From NCBI GenBank assembly GCA_964430565.1, contig CAYSFD010000044.1, positions 62,001-126,000 on the forward strand: DNA of 64,000 nucleotides. Direction: 5' to 3'. Position 1 is the stretch's first letter, and every line of letters begins with the position of its first letter. The translations under genes and the position numbers were made by a program. The notes under the pieces were generated by a model. That model saw only the letters and a list, made by a program, of their open reading frames with translations. It did no database searches and was not told the origin of the DNA. This document shows, in pieces, positions 42,653-51,364 of this stretch. The DNA is from VBDM01 sp964430565. GTDB taxonomy: Bacteria > Pseudomonadota > Gammaproteobacteria > Burkholderiales > SG8-39.

Positions 42653-44617
42653 TTAAACACTCAGCTTCATCGGCAGGATGATCATCTGCATGCCGCGCAA
42701 ATGGAAACGGCGTTGCAGCGCCATCGCCGCCTGGTTGTGCAGCAGCTGCGTCAGCCAGTTGTCGTGATCGAAGATCAGCTTGCTGGTGAAGAAGTTGGCG
42801 TTGGGAAATTCGGCCTGAACGCGCTCTGCGAGCTGCGTAAACTCGTCGATCGAGTCCGTGCCAAAGGCGAGATACGACTTCGCCGCCCAGCCCTTGCTGT
42901 TGCAGAAGTTCACAAAGTAAGAAAGCGAGGCGTTCGCCTCAACCTTCATCGCCTCGAGGTCTTCGCGCCCGCCGAAGCCCTGCGAGTCCACGGTGCGCGC
43001 GTTGACGAAGATGAAGTTCCTGAAGTGGTCCGGGAACATGCGCTGCACCCACAGCAATGCATGCAGCCCGCCGCCGCGCGAGGAGCCCACCAGGAACACG
43101 GCGGTGGGCCGGCTGGGATCCGGCTTAGGCGGATTGACGATGCTGCCAAAGGGAACGTTCGAGAACTCGGCGTCGATTTTCTTCAGTTGCGCCCGGGTCC
43201 AGTTGTAGTGGTTGCGGATGGTCACGCATGCGGCGATGATCGCCAAGATGATGAGGATAGCCAGCCATCCGCCTTCCAGAAGTTTCTCTGCGAGCAGCAA
43301 CAGCAGAATGCCCGCGCATACGACGAATCCCGTTGCAGACAAGGCCAGCCTTCCGATCCAATTGTGCTCGCTGCGGTGCGCGGCCCAGTACAAACACAGG
43401 CCGAAGAGCGAAACCGCGAAAGTGAGAAACACGCTGATGCTGTAGAGGACGATGAGCGTCGAAACGCTGCCACCGGTCCACAGCAGAATGCCGAGCGACG
43501 CAATTCCCATGACGAGAATCCCGTTCTCGGTGACCAGGCGTGTCGAAAGATAGCGGAACTGGTGCGGTACCCAGGAATCGGCGGCCATGTTGGAAAGCAC
43601 CGCGGGGCCGCCGAGAAAGCCGGTGTTGGCGGCGACGAAGAGCAGGCCTGCCTCCAGCGCAAGTACGACCAGCAACGCGGCCTGGCTGATGCGCAAGTCC
43701 CAGCCGAAACTATCTATGATCGCCCCGAAGGCGACCGCGTTGAGCGTCTGTCCTTCCACCGGGCGCGCGTTCCACAGCAGGTAGAGCAAGATGATCCCGC
43801 CGGCAGTGAAGGCGAGCGACAGCGCCATGTACAACATCGTGACCTTGCCGGTGCGCACGCGCGGCTCGGCCAGCACGTTAACGTTGTTCGACACCGCCTC
43901 CAGGCCGGTGTAGGTGCCGCCCCCTTGGGAGTAGGCGAGCAACAGCAGCGCGGCGACCCCGGTCCAGCCGACCTGGCTCGAGAGCGCCGAGGTGTCGCGC
44001 CAGGTGTCGGGAACCAGAGTCGGCAGCGCGGAAGCGTGGGACAGCACCCCGTAGACGATCAGGAACGCGTGGGTCAGGATGAAGCCTACAAAAATCGGCA
44101 GCAACACCGTGATCACTTCCTTCATTCCGCGCAGATTGAGCAGCACCAGCGCCACGATGAGCGCGACCTCGGTGGCGAGCTTGTATGGCTGGAAGCCGAG
44201 CGGAAAAAGCGAAAAAAGCGCATCGACGCCGCTCGCAATCGAGATCGAAATAGTGAGCACATAATCGAGAACGAGCGCGGCGCCCGAGGTCAGTCCTGCG
44301 TACGGGCCGATCAGGCGCGTGGCGACCCGGTAACCGCCGCCTCCGGTCGGAAATAGTTCGATGACCTGGTTGTAGGCGAGCGCGATGATGAACACCGTCG
44401 CCGCCGTGGCGAGCGCAAGGTAAAGGCCCAAATGCGTGTTCTCGCCGAGCGCGCGAAACGCCTCTTCGGGGCCGTAGCAGGAAGACGATATCCCGTCCGC
44501 CCCGAGACCCACCCAGGCGAAAAAAGCGACGAGCGCGATATGCCGCCGCGTTTTCTTATCCAGCGGATCGAGCGGCTTGCCGAACAGCGTTCGGCGCAGA
44601 TTCGAAAGCACGCTCAT
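42653..44617 (-). CDS. APC-superfamily permease, KimA-like
   Basis: 654 residues. About 12 hydrophobic segments fill residues 25-480. SSCYGPEEAFRALG, the GGGGYRVATRLIG loop and GAALVLDYVLTISISIASG match the KimA/YdaO branch of the APC superfamily, whose characterised member takes up potassium. A soluble C-terminal domain (~500-650) with TAVFLVGSSRGGGLHAL follows. Substrate here is not established; amino acid transport is also possible. The ATG overlaps the TPR gene's stop by four bases. It converges on the last GGDEF-EAL gene with 31 bases between the stops. Confidence 0.83.
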   Translation of the reverse strand: MSVLSNLRRTLFGKPLDPLDKKTRRHIALVAFFAWVGLGADGISSSCYGPEEAFRALGENTHLGLYLALATAATVFIIALAYNQVIELFPTGGGGYRVATRLIGPYAGLTSGAALVLDYVLTISISIASGVDALFSLFPLGFQPYKLATEVALIVALVLLNLRGMKEVITVLLPIFVGFILTHAFLIVYGVLSHASALPTLVPDTWRDTSALSSQVGWTGVAALLLLAYSQGGGTYTGLEAVSNNVNVLAEPRVRTGKVTMLYMALSLAFTAGGIILLYLLWNARPVEGQTLNAVAFGAIIDSFGWDLRISQAALLVVLALEAGLLFVAANTGFLGGPAVLSNMAADSWVPHQFRYLSTRLVTENGILVMGIASLGILLWTGGSVSTLIVLYSISVFLTFAVSLFGLCLYWAAHRSEHNWIGRLALSATGFVVCAGILLLLLAEKLLEGGWLAILIILAIIAACVTIRNHYNWTRAQLKKIDAEFSNVPFGSIVNPPKPDPSRPTAVFLVGSSRGGGLHALLWVQRMFPDHFRNFIFVNARTVDSQGFGGREDLEAMKVEANASLSYFVNFCNSKGWAAKSYLAFGTDSIDEFTQLAERVQAEFPNANFFTSKLIFDHDNWLTQLLHNQAAMALQRRFHLRGMQMIILPMKLSV

Positions 44618-44967
44618 GAGCCTGCGTCGCCTTCCGCGCCCGATGCGAGCGCCTTTTCCAGGCGGCGCGCGAACACGGCCATTTCCATGGCTGCTTGCCG
44701 GTCACCCTTGCTTTGTGCGACCTCGATGCCTCTGCGATAGGCCGCGAGCGCTTCGCCGTTGCGCCCGCTCTCGCCAAGCGCCCTTCCGAGCAGCTTCCAC
44801 GCCGCCGAATACCCGGGGTCTTTTTCGACGGCCGCCTCGAGGTGCGCAACGGCCGGTTCGAGATCGGCGCTCTTCAGGTATTCGCTCCCTAGGGAAAAAC
44901 GCAGAAGAGCGCCGTCGCGAGGCGTTCCCACGAGCTTCAGGAGATTGGGGATTTGCTGCGAAGTCAT
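44614..44967 (-). CDS. TPR-repeat protein
   Basis: 117 residues. Two to three tetratricopeptide units are visible: ALLRFSLGSEYLKSADLEPA, AVAHLEAAVEKDPGYSAAWK, and LLGRALGESGRNGEALAAYR. These stack into a helical binding surface. No signal peptide. It overlaps the permease start by four bases, so it may assist or regulate that transporter, though this is inference. Confidence 0.82.
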   Translation of the reverse strand: MTSQQIPNLLKLVGTPRDGALLRFSLGSEYLKSADLEPAVAHLEAAVEKDPGYSAAWKLLGRALGESGRNGEALAAYRRGIEVAQSKGDRQAAMEMAVFARRLEKALASGAEGDAGS

Positions 44968-45047
44968 TGGGGAGGCCGGGATGCTGGCGCCTTCCGGCCT
45001 TGCGCGGATATTATAAACGCTCGCCTTACATCGACATCAGGCCCGAC

Positions 45048-45428
45048 ATGGCACGATCGACTGTTTCCACCCCCAACGCGCCTGCCGCGATCGGCACCTA
45101 CTCCCAGGCCGTGCGCGCAGGCAATACACTTTACCTCTCCGGGCAGATCGGGCTTGACCCTGCCACGGGGCGGCTGGTCGACGGAATCGAAAACCAGATC
45201 CTTCGGGTTTTCGAGAACCTCAAGGCTGTGGCCGAGGCTGCGGGTGGGTCGCTCGCCGATGCGGTGAAACTGACCGTCTATCTGACCGATTTAGCGCACT
45301 TTGCCCGCGTCAACGAGATCATGGCCGCATATTTCGCGCAACCCTATCCGGCGCGGGCAGCAGTCGGCGTCGCGGCGCTGCCACGCGGGGCGCTGATAGA
45401 GGCGGACGCGATTCTCGTTCTCGCGTAG
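45048..45428 (+). CDS. ridA: RidA-family deaminase
   Basis: 126 residues. GTYSQAVRAGNTLYLSGQIG, a KLTVYLTDL strand, YPARAAVGVAALPRGALIEA with the substrate-binding Arg, and ILVLA at the end match RidA (YjgF/UK114). These proteins hydrolyse reactive enamine/imine products of pyridoxal-phosphate enzymes. The ATG at 45048 gives the family N-terminus. recG starts four bases after the stop, forming a ridA-recG-ubiA-ubiD run. Confidence 0.93.
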   Translation: MARSTVSTPNAPAAIGTYSQAVRAGNTLYLSGQIGLDPATGRLVDGIENQILRVFENLKAVAEAAGGSLADAVKLTVYLTDLAHFARVNEIMAAYFAQPYPARAAVGVAALPRGALIEADAILVLA

Positions 45429-45432
45429 CGAG

Positions 45433-47469
45433 GTGGAGTTCTCCGGTCTCAAACCATCGGTCCAAGCGAAGCTCGCCAAGCTCGGTATCCGCCGCGATTT
45501 CGATCTCGTTCTTCACCTGCCATTGCGCTATGAGGACGAGACACGCATCACCGCAATAGGGAGCGCGCTTTTCGGTTCCCCCGTGCAGGTCGAGGGTGCA
45601 GTGCGCTCGACCGAGATCGTCTATCGTCCTCGGCGCCAACTCGTGTCCCGGATCGAAGATTCCAGCGGTGAGTTGGTCCTGCGTTTTTTCAACTTCTACG
45701 GGAGCCAGGCAAAGGCGCTCGCACCCGGCGCAACGGTGCGCGCCTTTGGGGAGGTGCGCACCGGGATGTTCGGCGGGGAGATGATCCACCCGCGCTTTCG
45801 CGTGCTGCGCGAGGCGGCGCCGTTGCCGACCGCGCTGACGCCGATATATCCGACCACGGCTGGCGTTGCGCAGGCTGCGCTGCGGCGGCTGATCGAAGGC
45901 GCGCTGTCCCGCGCGGCACTCGATGACACTCTGCCCGAAGACATCTCCAAGGCTCTCGGGCTGTGCGGCTTCCGCGAGGCCGTCGATACGCTGCACCATC
46001 CGCGTCCGGGAGCGGACCCGGAGGCTTTCAGCCGACGCACGCTGCCCGCGTGGCGACGCATCAAGTTCGATGAGCTGCTGGCGCAGCAACTTTCCATGCG
46101 CCGGCACTATCGCGAGCGGAAGGCGCGGAAGGCTTTCGCGCTTGCGCCGCCATTCGGGCCGGCGCGCCGGTATACCGGCGAGCTGATCGGGCGGCTGCCG
46201 TTCCAGTTGACGCGAGCGCAGCAGAGGGCCTGGCAGGAAATCCAGGGCGATCTCGCTCAGCCGCACCCCATGCACCGATTGCTGCAGGGAGACGTTGGCA
46301 GCGGCAAGACCGTCATCGCCGTGCTTGCCGCCTTGCGCGCGGTCGAAAACGGGCACCAGGCCGCGGTGATGGCGCCCACCGAGATTCTGGCCGAGCAGCA
46401 TCTGCGCAAGTTCGGCGAGTGGCTCGGGCCGCTGGGCCTGAAAATCGCATGGCTTACCGGAAGCCAGACCAGGAAGGAACGCGAATCGGCGCGGCGAGCG
46501 ATAAGCACCGGGGGTGCGACCGTCGCAATCGGCACCCACGCGCTGTTCCAGGAGGGAGTGGATTTTCGGTCGCTCGGCCTTGCGGTTATCGATGAGCAGC
46601 ATCGCTTCGGCGTCGAGCAACGCCTGGCGCTGCGCGCCAAGGGCGAGGAGGCGCACCAGCTGATGATGAGCGCGACGCCGATTCCGCGAACACTCTCGAT
46701 GAGCTACTACGCCGATCTCGACGTGTCGGTCATCGACGAGCTGCCGCCGGGCAGAACGCCCGTGAACACCAAGCTGATCGCCAATTCGCGCCGCCCGGAA
46801 GTCGTGCGCCGAATCCGCGAGGCCTGCCGAGCCGGGGGGCAGGCTTACTGGGTGTGTCCGCTGATCGAGGAGTCTGAACAGCTGCAGCTGCAGACCGCGC
46901 TCGACACTTACTCCGCGCTTGCAAAGGAATTCCCCGAGATCGAAGTAGGACTCATACACGGGCGCCTCAAGCCCGCCGAGAAAACGCAGACGATGGCGGC
47001 TTTCCAGGCGGGAAAAGTCAAGCTGTTGGTCGGAACGACTGTGATCGAGGTGGGCGTGGATGTCTCCAACGCTTCGCTCATGGTAATCGAGCATGCGGAG
47101 CGCTTCGGGCTGGCGCAACTCCATCAGCTTCGCGGACGCGTCGGGCGGGGCGCCACGGAGTCTGTATGCATTCTCCTTTACCAGAACCCCTTGGGAGAAG
47201 CCGCCCGTCGGCGCCTGCGCGTGATTTTCGAGAACACCGACGGTTTCGTCATTGCGCGCGAAGATCTGCTGCTGCGTGGCCCCGGCGAATATCTCGGCGC
47301 GCGCCAGAGCGGGGCGCCGCTGTTGCGCTTCGCCGATCTCACCGAGGACGCAGACCTGATTGAATCTGCGCGCGCGTTTGCCGAAACACTCCTCGTAGAG
47401 CATCCCGAGTCGGCCGAACGGCACCTCGAACGCTGGCTTGGCGGACGCTCGGATTTTCTCAAGGCATGA
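45433..47469 (+). CDS. recG: ATP-dependent DNA helicase RecG
   Basis: 678 residues. The N-terminal wedge domain is followed by helicase motifs: QGDVGSGKTVIA (Walker A), APTEILAEQH, VIDEQHRFGVEQR (DEQH box), MSATPIPRTLSM, GLIHGRLKPAEK, LVGTTVIEVGVDV and QLRGRVGRG. RecG remodels stalled replication forks and Holliday junctions. It starts at a GTG directly after ridA. Confidence 0.96.
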   Translation: MEFSGLKPSVQAKLAKLGIRRDFDLVLHLPLRYEDETRITAIGSALFGSPVQVEGAVRSTEIVYRPRRQLVSRIEDSSGELVLRFFNFYGSQAKALAPGATVRAFGEVRTGMFGGEMIHPRFRVLREAAPLPTALTPIYPTTAGVAQAALRRLIEGALSRAALDDTLPEDISKALGLCGFREAVDTLHHPRPGADPEAFSRRTLPAWRRIKFDELLAQQLSMRRHYRERKARKAFALAPPFGPARRYTGELIGRLPFQLTRAQQRAWQEIQGDLAQPHPMHRLLQGDVGSGKTVIAVLAALRAVENGHQAAVMAPTEILAEQHLRKFGEWLGPLGLKIAWLTGSQTRKERESARRAISTGGATVAIGTHALFQEGVDFRSLGLAVIDEQHRFGVEQRLALRAKGEEAHQLMMSATPIPRTLSMSYYADLDVSVIDELPPGRTPVNTKLIANSRRPEVVRRIREACRAGGQAYWVCPLIEESEQLQLQTALDTYSALAKEFPEIEVGLIHGRLKPAEKTQTMAAFQAGKVKLLVGTTVIEVGVDVSNASLMVIEHAERFGLAQLHQLRGRVGRGATESVCILLYQNPLGEAARRRLRVIFENTDGFVIAREDLLLRGPGEYLGARQSGAPLLRFADLTEDADLIESARAFAETLLVEHPESAERHLERWLGGRSDFLKA

Positions 47470-47475
47470 GTCTCA

Positions 47476-48396
47476 ATGTCTGAGGGCCGCGGGCTACAAT
47501 GCCCTATGACTCTCGCCGCCTTCGCCGCGAGGCTGACGCTGTACGAGCGTCTGATGCGGCTCGACAAGCCGATCGGCACGCTGCTCCTGTTATGGCCGAC
47601 GCTGTGGGCGCTGTGGCTGGCGAGCAACGGCGCGCCGGAGGGGCGAATCGTGTGGATCTTCGTTCTGGGAACGCTGCTCATGCGCTCGGCCGGCTGCGTG
47701 ATGAACGACCTCGCCGATTGGCGCTTCGACGCCGAGGTGGAACGCACCAGGGACCGACCTCTTGCGACGGGCGCGCTCGCCCGGCGCGAGGCGCTCATTC
47801 TCGCCGCGGCGCTCGTGCTGGCTTCGTTCGCCCTGGTGCTGTCGCTCAACCGGCTCACGCTGTTGCTGTCGTTTGCCGCGCTCGGTCTTGCGGCGACTTA
47901 TCCTCTGACCAAGCGGTTTTTCGCGGTTCCGCAGGCCTACCTTGGGATCGCGTTTGGTTTCGGCATTCCGATGGGGTACGCGGCGATCCTCGGAACCATT
48001 CCGCCCGAGGGGTGGTGGCTGCTCCTCGCCAACGTCTTCTGGGCGATCGCCTACGACACCGAATACGCGATGGTGGATCGCGAAGACGACCTGCGCATCG
48101 GCATCAAGACGGCTGCCCTTACCCTCGGCCGATACGATGTACTGGGGGTGATGATTGGCTACGGGGCGATGCTCGCGTTGCTCGCGGGTATCGGCCTGCA
48201 CCATGGCCTGGGTCCGGCCTATTATCTGGGTCTCGCCGGCGCCGCCGGATTGGTGGTGTACCACTATCGCCTCATCCGCGGCCGCGATCGGGCGGCCTGC
48301 TTCAAAGCGTTCAATCACAATAACTGGGTCGGGGCGATGATTTTTTCCGGGATTCTTGCCGATTTCGCGATAAGGCGGGGAATTCCGTGGCTATGA
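47476..48396 (+). CDS. ubiA: 4-hydroxybenzoate polyprenyltransferase
   Basis: 306 residues, or 296 if the ATG at 47506 is used, which gives the more typical start MTLAAFAARLTLYERLMRLD. Both Asp-rich motifs that bind Mg and prenyl diphosphate are present: NDLADWRFD and DREDDLRIGIKT. About eight transmembrane helices. It attaches the isoprenoid tail to 4-hydroxybenzoate in the inner membrane for ubiquinone. ubiD follows directly. Confidence 0.94.
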   Translation: MSEGRGLQCPMTLAAFAARLTLYERLMRLDKPIGTLLLLWPTLWALWLASNGAPEGRIVWIFVLGTLLMRSAGCVMNDLADWRFDAEVERTRDRPLATGALARREALILAAALVLASFALVLSLNRLTLLLSFAALGLAATYPLTKRFFAVPQAYLGIAFGFGIPMGYAAILGTIPPEGWWLLLANVFWAIAYDTEYAMVDREDDLRIGIKTAALTLGRYDVLGVMIGYGAMLALLAGIGLHHGLGPAYYLGLAGAAGLVVYHYRLIRGRDRAACFKAFNHNNWVGAMIFSGILADFAIRRGIPWL

Positions 48397-48418
48397 AGCT
48401 CGACGAAAGCATGGTGCC

Positions 48419-49897
48419 GTGAGCTATCGCGATCTGCGCGACTTCATGTCCCAGCTCGAGCGCTCAGGCGAGTTAAAGCGCGTGCGCGCCGAAGTCGATC
48501 CGAAGCTGGAGATGACCGAGGTGTGCGACCGCGTGCTCAAGGCGGGCGGTCCGGCCTTGCTCTTCGAGAAGCCCAAGGGTCACGCGATTCCGGTGCTCGG
48601 CAACCTGTTCGGCACGACCCGCCGCGTCGCGCTCGCCATGGGCGCGGAGGCCGGCGCGGATCCGCGCGAGGCGTTGCGCGATATCGGGAAGCTTCTCGCG
48701 TTTCTCAAGGAGCCGGAACCGCCCAAGGGCTTTCGCGATGTCGTCGAGCGCTGGGTCCCGATCATCAAGCAAGTGATGCACATGGCGCCGAAGGAAATTT
48801 CCGGCGCTCCTTGCCAACAAACAACGTGGGCGGGGAAGGAGGTGGACCTAACCCGCCTTCCCATGCAGACCTGCTGGCCCGAAGACGCAGGACCGCTCAT
48901 CACCTGGGGGCTTACGATAACGCGCGGGCCGCGCAAGGCGCGGCAGAACCTCGGTATTTACCGCCAGCAGCTCATCGCCCCGGACAAGCTCATCATGCGG
49001 TGGCTTCCCCATCGCGGAGGCGCGATCGACTTTCGCGAGCATTCGGAGGCGCGGCCGGGCGAGCCCTTTCCGGTGGCGGTGGCGCTGGGCGCCGATCCGG
49101 CGACCATTTTAGGCGCGGTCACGCCGGTGCCCGACACTCTCTCCGAATACCAGTTCGCCGGGCTGCTGCGCGGTTCGCGCACGGAGGTCGCGAAGTGCCT
49201 CGGTTCGGATCTGCAGGTGCCCGCGTCCAGCGAAATCGTGCTCGAAGGGGTGATTCGACCCGGGGAGTCGGCGCTCGAAGGCCCGTTCGGAGATCACACC
49301 GGCTACTACAACGAGAGGGAAGCCTTTCCGGTGCTGACGGTGGAGCGCGTCACGATGCGCCGCGATCCGATCTACCACTCGACTTACACAGGAAAACCGC
49401 CGGATGAGCCGGCAGTGCTCGGTGCGGCGCTGAACGAAGTGTTCGTTCCGATCCTGCAGAAGCAGTTTCCAGAAATCGAGGATTTCTATCTACCGCCGGA
49501 GGCCTGTTCTTACAGGCTTGCCGTGGTGAGCATTAAAAAGCAATACCCCGGCCACGCCAAGCGCGTGATGTTCGGCATTTGGAGCACTCTGCGCCAGTTC
49601 ATGTATACCAAGTTCATTGTCGTTACCGACGATGATCTGAACGTTCGCGATTGGAAAGAGGTCGTCTGGGCAATGGCCACGCGCGTGGACGCAGCCCGCG
49701 ACGTCCTCATCGTCGAGAACACACCGATCGACTACCTCGATTTTGCGAGCCCGGTCGCCGGGCTGGGCTCAAAGATGGGGATCGACGCTACTCACAAATG
49801 GCCGGCAGAAACTTCACGTGCCTGGGGTCGGCCGATTGCGATGCAATCGGAAGTGAAAAAGCGCGTCGACCGGCTCTGGAAGGACCTCGGTCTGTAG
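48419..49897 (+). CDS. ubiD: UbiD-family 4-hydroxy-3-polyprenylbenzoate decarboxylase
   Basis: 492 residues, the usual size. MSYRDLRDFMSQLERSGELK begins the chain. NLGIYRQQL, MRWLPHRGGAIDFREH, EGPFGDHTGYYNEREAFPVL with catalytic Glu and Asp positions, and SPVAGLGSKMGIDATHKWP match UbiD. It removes the ring carboxyl in ubiquinone synthesis and needs prenylated FMN made by UbiX, which is not in the window. The GTG start is linked to ubiA by a nine-codon frame that overlaps both. Confidence 0.95.
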   Translation: MSYRDLRDFMSQLERSGELKRVRAEVDPKLEMTEVCDRVLKAGGPALLFEKPKGHAIPVLGNLFGTTRRVALAMGAEAGADPREALRDIGKLLAFLKEPEPPKGFRDVVERWVPIIKQVMHMAPKEISGAPCQQTTWAGKEVDLTRLPMQTCWPEDAGPLITWGLTITRGPRKARQNLGIYRQQLIAPDKLIMRWLPHRGGAIDFREHSEARPGEPFPVAVALGADPATILGAVTPVPDTLSEYQFAGLLRGSRTEVAKCLGSDLQVPASSEIVLEGVIRPGESALEGPFGDHTGYYNEREAFPVLTVERVTMRRDPIYHSTYTGKPPDEPAVLGAALNEVFVPILQKQFPEIEDFYLPPEACSYRLAVVSIKKQYPGHAKRVMFGIWSTLRQFMYTKFIVVTDDDLNVRDWKEVVWAMATRVDAARDVLIVENTPIDYLDFASPVAGLGSKMGIDATHKWPAETSRAWGRPIAMQSEVKKRVDRLWKDLGL

Positions 49898-49909
49898 CGA
49901 AACGGGCGA

Positions 49910-49933
49910 AAAAGCCGGGTAGGGTCGGCTTTT
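49910..49933. terminator. Bidirectional terminator between ubiD and the barrel gene
   Basis: AAAAGCCG pairs with CGGCTTTT around GGTAGGGT. A-tract and T-tract flanks let it work on both strands for the converging ubiD and outer-membrane gene. Confidence 0.7.
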
Positions 49934-49949
49934 CCCGCTATGAGCGGCG

Positions 49950-50612
49950 TCAGAAAGGGAAGATCAGGTTGGCCGAAAGCATTGATACGTCGGCCCGGCC
50001 GGTACAGCTTGTACTGTTGCTGGAGCAGGCGCTGCCGACCTGGCCATAGTTCTCGAACTCGATGCGGATCCCGCTCCCTTCATCGAAGAAATACTGTGCC
50101 CCGAAGCCGATCAGAGGGCTGAACTGGTTGCTCTGGAGGCCGGAACTGGAATTGCCAACGCTAAAATCTTGATTGTGAACAGTCAATCTTGTCTGGGAAG
50201 CGAACCCTCCCAATCGGCCATAAAGGGAAAGTTTCCGGGAAAGGGGAATCATCGGCACGAATGAGTAGCCCGCGCCCTTAACTTCGTAGATGGCGTCCTG
50301 CGTGACACTCCCATTGTCGACCTTGTAGTGAAACTTGCCGGCGCTCGTCCAGCTCACCTCGAACGCCCAGTTCTTGTTGATTTGGTAGCCGACGAACCCT
50401 TTGAAACCGACGTCGAACTCCTGTTTGCTGTCTGTGCACGTGACCGGGGGGGCGCACCCGGGGGTATTGGTGTTGAAATCCGCAGTGTAGAGTTGAGCGT
50501 ACCCCAAGCCCGTCCCCAAGCCGATGTACCAATAGCTGTCCGCGGCAACGGTCGCAAGCGAGCCCGTGAGCAGCAACGCCGCGACCGCGAATCGGAGAGC
50601 AGGGCATTTCAT
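49950..50612 (-). CDS. Outer-membrane beta-barrel protein
   Basis: 220 residues. A Sec signal peptide (LRFAVAALLLTGSLATVAA) is followed by alternating strands: YWYIGLGTGLGYAQLY, FDVGFKGFVGYQINKNWAFE, LSLYGRLGGFAS, FSPLIGFGAQYFF. The chain ends in LIFPF with the terminal Phe needed for barrel assembly. Length and pattern fit the eight-stranded OmpA/OmpX-like class. Two Cys pairs lie in likely loops. Function unknown. Confidence 0.87.
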   Translation of the reverse strand: MKCPALRFAVAALLLTGSLATVAADSYWYIGLGTGLGYAQLYTADFNTNTPGCAPPVTCTDSKQEFDVGFKGFVGYQINKNWAFEVSWTSAGKFHYKVDNGSVTQDAIYEVKGAGYSFVPMIPLSRKLSLYGRLGGFASQTRLTVHNQDFSVGNSSSGLQSNQFSPLIGFGAQYFFDEGSGIRIEFENYGQVGSACSSNSTSCTGRADVSMLSANLIFPF

Positions 50613-50914
50613 CGGGTGTCCTTCCAGTTAACGCGTCAAATCTGGCCAGAAAATCAGGTCTTGGCGACGCATCGCACTGTAATCCATGGGTGAAACTCGT
50701 GTCAAGCCAAGCCCTTGGCTGACCAACATAATCCAAGTTCTCCGATTTGTAAGGTTGTCGTCGGAATTTTGAGGCTTATCGCAGCTGCGGTGGGCTCCCC
50801 GAGATGACAAAAGGCGCGTTTCGGCCACCTGCTGATCGGTGATGAGCGGCAGTCGATGAGGCCGGAGCGGCTCACCGTTCACTGCGTACGGATGCGGGAA
50901 GGCTTCGCGGGGGC
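50613..50914. other. Intergenic region, no gene seen
   Basis: About 300 bases between the divergent barrel gene and the groES promoter. No open frame with recognisable protein content. It must hold the barrel gene's promoter, which I cannot place. Confidence 0.5.
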
Positions 50915-50943
50915 TTGAAATTCCCGGGGCCGAACCCTATTAT
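50914..50943 (+). promoter_or_regulatory. groESL promoter, sigma70 and sigma32 features superimposed
   Basis: TTGAAA (50915-50920), a 17-base spacer and TATTAT (50938-50943) fit sigma70. The same DNA also reads CTTGAAA, 14 bases, CCCTATTAT, close to the sigma32 consensus CTTGAA-N(13-17)-CCCCATNT. The CIRCE operator begins at the last base of the -10 box. Confidence 0.78.
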
Positions 50944-50969
50944 TAGCACTCGACGGAGACGAGTGCTAA
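50943..50969. promoter_or_regulatory. CIRCE operator (HrcA site)
   Basis: TTAGCACTC-N9-GAGTGCTAA is a perfect match to the CIRCE inverted repeat. It covers the expected transcription start of groESL. HrcA binds this element and represses chaperonin genes until heat shock. hrcA itself is not in the window. Confidence 0.97.
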
Positions 50970-51038
50970 AGCAAGTTTCCCCTGTTTACCATGGCCACAG
51001 CGTTGGCTAGTGGCCGCTAACTATCTGGAGGTTTTTTC

Positions 51039-51335
51039 ATGATGACCAAGATTCGTCCCTTACACGACCGCGTTGTAGTCAAGCGTCTGGACGCGGAAAG
51101 CAAGTCCGCGGGCGGGATCGTGATCCCCGACACGGCCGGAGAAAAACCCGATCAAGGCGAAGTCGTTGCGATCGGCAAAGGCAAGATCCTCGATGACGGC
51201 AAGGTGCGCCCGCTCGACGTCAAAGTCGGTGACCGCATCCTGTTCGGCAAGTACTCCGGCCAGGCGGTCAAGGTCGAAGGCACCGAGTATCTGGTGATGC
51301 GCGAAGACGACATCATGGGCGTCGTCGCCAAGTAA
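51039..51335 (+). CDS. groES: Co-chaperonin GroES
   Basis: 98 residues. IRPLHDRVVVKRLDAESKSA, GGIVIPDTAGEKPDQGEVVA with the mobile loop, and LFGKYSGQAVKVEGTEYLVM match GroES. Seven copies cap the GroEL ring. GGAGG precedes two adjacent ATG codons (51039 and 51042). Transcription is from the CIRCE-controlled promoter, and groEL follows 29 bases later. Confidence 0.97.
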   Translation: MMTKIRPLHDRVVVKRLDAESKSAGGIVIPDTAGEKPDQGEVVAIGKGKILDDGKVRPLDVKVGDRILFGKYSGQAVKVEGTEYLVMREDDIMGVVAK

Positions 51336-51364
51336 ATTCAACGATTCCAATTCAGGAGTAAAAA

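Noticed and set aside
42701..44356. Long plus-strand open frame of 551 codons opposite the permease
   Set aside because: It mirrors the membrane protein gene, is rich in charged low-complexity residues and has no family features. This is a usual shadow in GC-rich DNA.
44618..45047. A c-di-AMP (ydaO) riboswitch ahead of the KimA-like permease
   Set aside because: The permease start overlaps the TPR gene, and I saw no conserved ydaO core in the 80 bases before the TPR gene.
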